Source: Betaproteobacteria bacterium
GTDB lineage: Bacteria > Pseudomonadota > Gammaproteobacteria > Burkholderiales > SG8-41
Direction: 5' to 3'
DNA: 5,850 nucleotides
NCBI GenBank assembly: GCA_021414185.1
Contig: JAIOOZ010000005.1
Coordinates: 1 to 5,850 of the forward strand
The notes under the pieces were generated by a model. It was given only the letters and a program-made list of their open reading frames with translations, had not been told where the DNA came from and made no database searches. Position 1 is the stretch's first letter. Every line of letters starts with the position of its first letter. This document shows, one piece after another, positions 1 to 4,280 of the stretch. The position numbers and the translations under genes were made by a program.

Positions 1-902
1 GCCACGGGCAGGGGCAATGTCAGCAGCACGTTGGCGATGCCCAGACTGATCTGGGCCGCCAGCAATAGCGCCAATGCGCCACCCAAGCGCAGAAACATCG
101 GGATGCGCATCAACGCGACCGCCAAAGCGCCGATATAAAGAAACGTCACCAGTGCGCCGACACGGTGGGCCCAGTGGATCGCCGTCAATGCGTCGAGCGC
201 CAGCGGGACGCCGGCCGCGGTCATGCCCAGTTCCCGCATGAGATGAAATCCGTGGTCGAAGTCCATCGCCGGCAACCATGCGCCGTGACAGGTCGGAAAA
301 TCGCGGCATGCGAGCGCCGCGTAGTTCGTCGACACCCAGCCGCCGAGGGTAATCTGACAAATCAGGATCACGAGGCCAGCTACCGCCCATGGCCGCAGGC
401 GCAGCGCGCCGGCAGGCGTTGGCGGCAGAGTCGTCTGGCGCAACGCCAGCCAGCTCAGGAGCGCGAGCGTCGCCATACCGCCGAGCAAATGCAGCGTAAC
501 GATGACCGGCTTTAACAACATGGTCACCGTCCACATGCCGAGTGTCGCCTGGATTCCGACCAGCGCAACGATGGACGTCGGCAGCCAGGGCGACTGGCGC
601 AGCGCGCGCCGCTGCCGCCAGGCAGTCAGCATGATGGCAAATATCAGCAGGCCCAGCGCGCCCGCAATGTAGCGGTGAAACATCTCTTTCCACGCTTTGT
701 GCGTTTCGACAGGCCGCTGCGGAAACCCCTGCTCCGCGCGACCGATTTCCTCGGCACTCTGCGGCACGCCGACCAGATGGCCGTAACAGCCGGGCCAGTC
801 CGGGCAGCCGAGGCCGGCGTCCTGCAGGCGCACGTAAGCGCCGACGATCACCACCACGAATGTCAGGTACACTGCCGCGAACACCAGTTTTTTGTAATTC
901 AA
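1..902 (-). CDS. ctaA: Heme A synthase CtaA/COX15, C-terminus cut by window edge
   Basis: Integral membrane monooxygenase that converts heme O to heme A for the oxidase encoded upstream. My reading of the minus strand gives 300 open codons running off the left edge. Residue 33 begins the GLGCPDWPGCYG-type loop (C33, C39), followed by the loop glutamate E66 and the EMFHR histidine H76; H138 lies in VTLHLLGG, a second cysteine pair is C199/C205, and H246 lies in HWAHRVGA. These match the family's extracytoplasmic cysteine pairs, glutamate and heme-ligand histidines; the fourth histidine would lie beyond the edge. At least six hydrophobic helices are visible. The start is TTG at 902-900, overlapping the TGA of the SCO-like gene (TTGA) and preceded by GAGGA at 911-907; no ATG lies near the N-terminus, so an ATG-only gene finder would miss it. 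Last visible gene of the SURF1 unit; a heme O synthase gene often follows, but none is visible here. Identity is firm, the TTG start likely. Confidence 0.95.
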   Translation of the reverse strand, partial: MNYKKLVFAAVYLTFVVVIVGAYVRLQDAGLGCPDWPGCYGHLVGVPQSAEEIGRAEQGFPQRPVETHKAWKEMFHRYIAGALGLLIFAIMLTAWRQRRALRQSPWLPTSIVALVGIQATLGMWTVTMLLKPVIVTLHLLGGMATLALLSWLALRQTTLPPTPAGALRLRPWAVAGLVILICQITLGGWVSTNYAALACRDFPTCHGAWLPAMDFDHGFHLMRELGMTAAGVPLALDALTAIHWAHRVGALVTFLYIGALAVALMRIPMFLRLGGALALLLAAQISLGIANVLLTLPLPV

Positions 903-1483
903 CCTATCCTCGACGTTTTAAGCAGGCGCGAGAGATCCTTGATCATGCGCGCGGGCTCGGCGTCGCCCGCATAGCGCAGCACCACGTTGCCCAGCGGATC
1001 GACGACGTAAATATACCCGGCCAGCGGCCCGTCCGCAGGCAGGCGTTTGAGCAATTCGCTGGCGGCGGCGCGCACCGCCCAGGTCCCGTGAAAATCCTGC
1101 GTGACTTTGTCCGCAACGCTCTTTGCAATTTCGGCGTCGTCGCTGATGAGCCACGCGCGCTCGATGCGGTCCATGTCCTTGCCCTGGGTGAGCCGCAGCT
1201 GGCGCAGCGTAAAAAGCTTGCGCTGGCAGGCTTCACCGCACTGCGCCGCATCCGCCGTCAGCAATATCCACTTGCCGCGCAGCCGGCTCAATTGAAATGC
1301 GGTGCCGTCGGCCAGCCGCAGTTGCGCGTCCGGCAGCGGCAATGCATCCATCAACTCGCCGTAATTGGTATGCCGTTGCGGCGGCAGGACGTAGTACATC
1401 AGATACGACGCGACCACCGGCGCAATGCACAGTACCCCTATCAACAAGAGGCTGAAGCGGCTTTTACGTGCGTTTTCTGACAT
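899..1483 (-). CDS. Membrane-anchored SCO-like thioredoxin-fold protein, probable oxidase assembly factor
   Basis: A 194-residue protein with a short basic N-terminus, one hydrophobic helix (about residues 10-31), then a domain facing the periplasm. The domain resembles SCO1/SenC: LRGKWILLTADAAQCGEAC at 68-86 places a CxxxC pair (C82, C86) after a beta strand, and the end carries a YIYVVDPLGNVVLRY strand (157-171) like the YLIDPxG strand of SCO proteins. The histidine that completes the copper site in true SCO proteins, usually in a VDHS-like segment before that strand, is not seen; the only histidines are H38 and H132. It may therefore be a thiol-disulfide reductase or a non-canonical copper protein. 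The start is ATG at 1483, inside the SURF1 reading frame (20-base overlap); an in-frame ATG at 1609 would add 42 polar, helix-free residues deep in SURF1 and is rejected. The fold is inferred from motifs, the role from position between SURF1 and ctaA. Confidence 0.85.
   Translation of the reverse strand: MSENARKSRFSLLLIGVLCIAPVVASYLMYYVLPPQRHTNYGELMDALPLPDAQLRLADGTAFQLSRLRGKWILLTADAAQCGEACQRKLFTLRQLRLTQGKDMDRIERAWLISDDAEIAKSVADKVTQDFHGTWAVRAAASELLKRLPADGPLAGYIYVVDPLGNVVLRYAGDAEPARMIKDLSRLLKTSRIG
907..911 (-). promoter_or_regulatory. Ribosome binding site supporting the TTG start of ctaA
   Basis: GAGGA on the minus strand lies 4 bases before the TTG at 902. It sits inside the last codons of the SCO-like gene and is the main reason for choosing this non-ATG start over a GTG six codons in. 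Confidence 0.6.
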
Positions 1484-2168
1484 TGCACACCAGATAAATG
1501 ATGACGATTGCGGCGGCCATGGCAAACCACTGGAATGCGTAGCCGTAATGTTTGTCGATGCCGAGGTCGGGCGCGCTCCATTCGCGCTTGAGTCCGTCGT
1601 CGATTTCACTTTCCTGCTGTATCACCACCGGCTGAAGCGCAATCGGCATGGCCGCGCGATAGCGGTCGATCGTCAGGTTCTGCCACACATTGCCTTCGGC
1701 CACCTGCTTCGAAAGTTCCAGATAGCGTTTGCTCGGCACCGTTGCCAGGCCGGTGATACGCACATCTTCCGGCGGCGTTTTTAACTGCGGCAGGACGTCG
1801 CGCGAAGCAGTTGCCGCCACCCAGCCGCGGTTGACGAGCACATGGCGCTCTCCGCCCGCTATCCTGAGCGGCATCACGACGTGGTAACCGACGACACCGT
1901 GAAGGATGCGGTTATCGATCAGGACCGCGTATTTCGGTTCAAAGCGCCCGCGCACTTCGACGCGGCGCCACGCCACGTCTTCAGCCCTGGCCTCGGTTTG
2001 CGACAGCTCGATCTGCGCGTCGCGGTTTGCCGCGGCGATACGCTGTGCCAGCGCTGCCTTGTCCTGACCGCGCCCAAGCTGCCAGTTGCCGAGCGCGACC
2101 GTCGCCGCCACACCCGCGATTGCCGCGAGCGTAGGCCACAGCGATGGCTTGAACTGGAGCTGCGGCAT
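1464..2168 (-). CDS. surf1: SURF1 family cytochrome oxidase assembly protein
   Basis: Inner-membrane assembly factor, known in bacteria to bind heme a and help its insertion into subunit I. At 234 residues it has normal family length and architecture: helix 1 at about 8-27 running into LGNWQLGR (26-33), a periplasmic domain, and helix 2 at about 211-229. Family marks seen are GRFEPKY (74-80), a DNR then GYHVVMPL segment (85-101), LVNRGWV (111-117) and HYGYAFQWFAMA (207-218). An in-frame TGA at 2177-2175, three codons upstream, fixes the start at ATG 2168 or later; no clear Shine-Dalgarno precedes it. It is first gene of a minus-strand unit with the SCO-like gene and ctaA, and is cut off from ctaE by the terminator near 2420-2448 and by the divergent DUF2909 gene, so it probably has its own promoter. 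Confidence 0.96.
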   Translation of the reverse strand: MPQLQFKPSLWPTLAAIAGVAATVALGNWQLGRGQDKAALAQRIAAANRDAQIELSQTEARAEDVAWRRVEVRGRFEPKYAVLIDNRILHGVVGYHVVMPLRIAGGERHVLVNRGWVAATASRDVLPQLKTPPEDVRITGLATVPSKRYLELSKQVAEGNVWQNLTIDRYRAAMPIALQPVVIQQESEIDDGLKREWSAPDLGIDKHYGYAFQWFAMAAAIVIIYLVCNVRKRT

Positions 2169-2171
2169 GGC

Positions 2172-2200
2172 TGGTCAGTGCACGCGGGCTGGGCTACACT
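2172..2200 (+). promoter_or_regulatory. Candidate sigma70 promoter for the DUF2909 gene
   Basis: TGGTCA (2172-2177) and TACACT (2195-2200) each match the -35 and -10 consensus at 4 of 6 positions and are 17 bases apart. Initiation would fall near 2207, leaving a leader of about 14 bases with the GAGG ribosome site in it. The gene is alone on its strand, so some promoter must lie here or inside the start of SURF1. By-eye prediction only. Confidence 0.35.
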
Positions 2201-2210
2201 GGCCGCCAGC

Positions 2211-2214
2211 GAGG
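2211..2214 (+). promoter_or_regulatory. Ribosome binding site deciding the TTG start of the DUF2909 gene
   Basis: GAGG followed by 6 bases and TTG at 2221. This spacing, with the family's N-terminal KIIVLI pattern beginning right after the TTG, sets the start. Confidence 0.6.
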
Positions 2215-2220
2215 CTGCAA

Positions 2221-2418
2221 TTGAAAATCATAGTTTTAATATTCATCGTCCTGATACTGGCGAGCCTGGGCTCGGCGCTCTACTTCATGGTCAAGGACAA
2301 GGGCGGGGCTTCGACGCGTACCGCCAGGGCGCTGACGTGGCGAGTCGTGTTTTCGCTCACGCTTTTCATGCTGTTGATGCTCGCTTACCATTTCGGTTTC
2401 ATCACCACGAAGCTGTAG
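2221..2418 (+). CDS. DUF2909 twin transmembrane protein
   Basis: A 65-residue protein made of two hydrophobic helices (about 2-23 and 42-59) joined by a short basic loop. The segment KIIVLIFIVLILASLGSAL and the following YFMVKDKG (21-28) are the hallmark of the DUF2909 family, small inner-membrane proteins usually found beside betaproteobacterial cytochrome oxidase genes; their biochemical role is unknown to me. The frame is open upstream to an ATG at 2086, but that would add 45 residues unlike the family and lie antisense to the SURF1 N-terminus, so TTG at 2221 with its GAGG site is preferred. It is the only gene here on the plus strand, diverging from SURF1 and converging with ctaE on a shared hairpin. 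An accessory role in oxidase assembly or stability is inference from position. Confidence 0.88.
   Translation: MKIIVLIFIVLILASLGSALYFMVKDKGGASTRTARALTWRVVFSLTLFMLLMLAYHFGFITTKL
2227..2232 (-). promoter_or_regulatory. Weak candidate -10 element for the SURF1 unit
   Basis: TATGAT on the minus strand matches the sigma70 -10 box at 5 of 6 positions and sits in an AT-rich patch about 60 bases before the SURF1 start. No good -35 lies 16-18 bases upstream, so the call is tentative. It overlaps the first codons of the DUF2909 gene on the other strand. Confidence 0.2.
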
Positions 2419-2419
2419 G

Positions 2420-2448
2420 AAAAAAAACGCCGCACCATCGGTGCGGCG
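2420..2448 (-). terminator. Intrinsic terminator of the ctaD-ctaE operon
   Basis: A perfect 9-bp GC-rich stem (2428-2436 paired with 2440-2448, 3-base loop) is followed on the minus strand by eight T residues (2427-2420), the classic intrinsic terminator layout. It lies about 56 bases past the ctaE stop. Read on the plus strand the same hairpin comes just after the DUF2909 stop but lacks a following T tract, so it should work mainly for the oxidase operon and only weakly for DUF2909. Confidence 0.9.
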
Positions 2449-2504
2449 CTTAAGTCCCCTCCCTGCGGGAACCTCCCCCCGTTATTGGTTCTGGCGCCTG
2501 GTGT

Positions 2505-3353
2505 TTATAACCAGTAGACCAGTATAAACAGTAGCAGCCAGACGACGTCGACGAAGTGCCAGTACCACGCCACGCCTTCGAAACCAAAATGATGTTCCGC
2601 CGTGAAATGGCCCGCAATGCTGCGGCCGAGAATCACCATGAGCATCAACGTGCCGACGGTCACGTGAAATCCGTGAAAGCCGGTCAGCATGTAGAAGGTC
2701 GCGCCGTACGCGCCGGTCGACAGCTTCAGATTGAGTTCCGAATACGCATGGCTGTACTCATAAGCCTGGAAACCGAGGAACGTCATGCCGAGCGCCACCG
2801 TCAACGCGAGGCCGAGAATCAGCTGCGTGCGGTTGTTCTTCAGCAGCCCCCAATGCGCCCACGTCACCGTTACGCCGGAAGACAGCAGCAGGAACGTATT
2901 CAGCGCGGGGATGCCCCAGGCGCCCATCGGCGTGAACATCTCGCCGAGCCCCGGTCCCGCGGTCGGCCATTGCGCGGAAAAATCCGGCCACAGTAGTTTG
3001 TGCTCGAGGTCGCCGAGCCACGGCACCGACAGTACGCGCATGTAGAACAGCGCGCCGAAGAATGCGGCGAAAAACATGACTTCCGAAAATATGAACCAGC
3101 TCATGCCCCAGCGGAACGAGGTGTCGACCTGCTTGTTGTAGCTGCCGCCTTCGCTTTCGTGGGCCACCGTGCCGAACCAGCCGAAAATCATGTAGAAAAG
3201 CGTGCACACGCCGAAAATCAGCAGGAACTTGCCCCACGTCGCGTCATTCATCCACAACGCCGCGCCGAACGCCATGCACAGCAGCGCCAGCGACCCGAAG
3301 ATCGGCCACCGCGATGGGTCGGGAATGAAATAACGCGCAGATTGGTTCATCAT
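2505..3353 (-). CDS. ctaE: Cytochrome c oxidase subunit III (CoxC/CtaE)
   Basis: Core membrane subunit of the aa3-type oxidase, which contains no metal but stabilises subunit I and its proton uptake path. At 282 residues with seven hydrophobic helices it is a full-length bacterial subunit III. Family marks are the FIFSEVMFF segment with the conserved buried glutamate E91, the GAWGIPALNT loop (144-153), TGFHGFHVTVG (224-234) and the C-terminal GFEGVAWYWHFVDVVWL (257-273). The long loop between the third and fourth helices (about 107-148) is usual for this lineage. Two adjacent ATGs occur (3353 and 3350); the first lies 8 bases from a strong GGAG site. It is last in the structural operon, preceded by a 66-base gap with a tandem duplication and followed by a terminator. 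Confidence 0.98.
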   Translation of the reverse strand: MMNQSARYFIPDPSRWPIFGSLALLCMAFGAALWMNDATWGKFLLIFGVCTLFYMIFGWFGTVAHESEGGSYNKQVDTSFRWGMSWFIFSEVMFFAAFFGALFYMRVLSVPWLGDLEHKLLWPDFSAQWPTAGPGLGEMFTPMGAWGIPALNTFLLLSSGVTVTWAHWGLLKNNRTQLILGLALTVALGMTFLGFQAYEYSHAYSELNLKLSTGAYGATFYMLTGFHGFHVTVGTLMLMVILGRSIAGHFTAEHHFGFEGVAWYWHFVDVVWLLLFILVYWL

Positions 3354-3360
3354 AATGCCT

Positions 3361-3367
3361 TCTCCTT
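3361..3367 (-). promoter_or_regulatory. Strong Shine-Dalgarno for ctaE
   Basis: AAGGAGA on the minus strand with 7-8 bases to the first ATG. It is the best ribosome site in the window; ctaE is the only gene of the operon not overlapping or nearly abutting its predecessor. Part of it lies in the 13-base tandem duplication. Confidence 0.75.
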
Positions 3368-3388
3368 CGTAACTTTCCCTCGTAACTT
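3363..3388 (-). repeat. Two tandem 13-base units in the ctaE leader
   Basis: Directly adjoining units at 3363-3375 and 3376-3388 differ at one base. On the minus strand they read AAGTTACGAGGGA then AAGTTACGAAGGA. The gene-proximal copy supplies the Shine-Dalgarno; the distal copy carries a related purine run. This may be a simple slippage duplication or a standby ribosome site. Confidence 0.8.
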
Positions 3389-3419
3389 CAGATTGCGCCT
3401 GCCTTCCGATTGTCTGTAA

Positions 3420-3632
3420 TTAGCTGAGTATGAAACGCACCAGCATTACAAGACTCAAAACCAGAACCATCGCGCCGATTATGCCGGCGGCTATGACTTG
3501 CACGGGCTTAAGCCGCACTGCGTCCTTCTCGTACTCGGCGCGCCGGCGTATGCCCAGGAACGACCAGAACACCGCCTTGATCACCTGTGGCAGTGTCGCG
3601 CTCGCCGCTTTGTTTTCTTCGGCCATTTCCAT
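3420..3632 (-). CDS. DUF2970 small membrane protein
   Basis: A 70-residue protein with a polar N-terminal half and one hydrophobic helix at about 43-68. The block VIKAVFWSFLGIRRRAEYEK (17-36) followed by a KPVQVIAAGI entry to the helix fits the DUF2970 family, found next to cox11 and subunit III genes in betaproteobacteria; no biochemical role is established that I know of. Its ATG shares a base with the cox11 stop (TGATG at 3634-3630), implying coupled translation; a second ATG two codons later (3626) is an alternative start. A part in oxidase assembly or stability is inferred from this fixed position. Confidence 0.88.
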   Translation of the reverse strand: MEMAEENKAASATLPQVIKAVFWSFLGIRRRAEYEKDAVRLKPVQVIAAGIIGAMVLVLSLVMLVRFILS

Positions 3633-4171
3633 CAGCCGGCCTTCCTGGCCGTGCCTTCGATCTCGAAAAACGAATACGACAGCGTGATCGTGTTGACGTC
3701 GTACGGCAACCCCGGCCCGATGACGAAGACCACCGGCATCTGCCGCGTCTCGCCCGCCTGCAGGGTCTGCTGGCTGAAACAGAAGCAGTCGAGCTTCTTG
3801 AAGTAGCGCACCGCCAGCTGCGGGCCGTAGCTCGGTATCGCCTGGCCGGTAACCGCATGGTCAGCGGTGTTGCGGATTTCGTACATCACCGTGGTCATTT
3901 CGCCGGGATGTATGCGCACGCTGGACTGCAGCGGACGGAAAGTCCACGGCAGCTTGCCGGAGTGGTTGGAATCGAATTCGATCGTGACAAAGCGCGCGGT
4001 ATCGACCTGGGTGTTCTCGACAACGTCGGCCTTCAATACGTTGTTGACGCCGGTGACTTCGCAGATCTTCTTGTAAAACGGAATCATCGCGAAGCCGAAG
4101 CCGAACATCGCCACAGCGACGACGAACAGCTTGCGCATCGTCAACAGGTTCGACTGTGCCTGGGTGGTCAT
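3632..4171 (-). CDS. ctaG: Cytochrome c oxidase assembly protein Cox11/CtaG (Cu(B) chaperone)
   Basis: Membrane-anchored periplasmic copper chaperone that delivers copper to the Cu(B) site of subunit I. The 179-residue protein has a short cytoplasmic tail, one helix (about 14-33), then a conserved FYKKICEVTG segment with C37, and a beta-rich domain holding the copper motif CFCF (C129, C131) in KKLDCFCFSQQ. The C-terminal LPYDVNTITLSYSFFE is also typical. The start is taken as ATG 4171-4169, which forms an ATGA overlap with the stop of the upstream small gene; a TTG two codons earlier (4177) is possible but has no better ribosome site. All three expected copper cysteines are present, so the protein looks functional. 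It sits directly after subunit I, its target, apart from the tiny gene between. Confidence 0.97.
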   Translation of the reverse strand: MTTQAQSNLLTMRKLFVVAVAMFGFGFAMIPFYKKICEVTGVNNVLKADVVENTQVDTARFVTIEFDSNHSGKLPWTFRPLQSSVRIHPGEMTTVMYEIRNTADHAVTGQAIPSYGPQLAVRYFKKLDCFCFSQQTLQAGETRQMPVVFVIGPGLPYDVNTITLSYSFFEIEGTARKAG

Positions 4172-4269
4172 TGCCAATGCCGGATGATTACGCTGACGAA
4201 AAAAGCGGCCGCGATCAATGCCAGTATCAACGCGGTCTTGTATTTGCCCGCGGGCGCTCGTTCATCCAT
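4168..4269 (-). CDS. 33-residue cytochrome oxidase small assembly-type membrane protein
   Basis: This gene is too short for ordinary ORF calling. From ATG 4269-4267 it encodes a charged N-terminus MDERAPAGKYK, a hydrophobic helix at about 12-29 (TALILALIAAAFFVSVII) and a short RHWQ tail. It lies 11 bases after the subunit I stop and ends in an ATGA overlap with cox11. Betaproteobacterial genomes commonly have a tiny single-pass protein in exactly this slot, often named cytochrome oxidase small assembly protein; I place it there by position, size and topology, not by alignment. No strong Shine-Dalgarno is visible, so it probably depends on ribosomes finishing ctaD. The ATG at 4277 in another frame runs into a stop after 16 codons and is not the start. 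Confidence 0.8.
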   Translation of the reverse strand: MDERAPAGKYKTALILALIAAAFFVSVIIRHWQ

Positions 4270-4280
4270 TGCGGCATGCA

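Noticed and set aside
860..1480. 206-codon plus-strand ORF opposite the SCO-like gene
   Set aside because: Antisense shadow with Arg/Gln/Ala-rich, domain-free product and no ribosome site.
1484..1609. 42-residue N-terminal extension of the SCO-like protein from the ATG at 1609
   Set aside because: It would lie wholly within the conserved C-terminus of SURF1 and put a polar stretch before an otherwise standard membrane anchor; ATG 1483 gives the usual short overlap.
1842..2453. 203-codon plus-strand ORF overlapping SURF1 and DUF2909
   Set aside because: It is antisense to SURF1, then out of frame with DUF2909 and through the terminator; it has no helices or motifs.
2455..2480. G-rich minus-strand run between ctaE and its terminator as a G-quadruplex or second hairpin
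   Set aside because: The G runs are too unevenly spaced for a three-layer quadruplex and the best stem (TCCC/GGGA) is only 4 bp.
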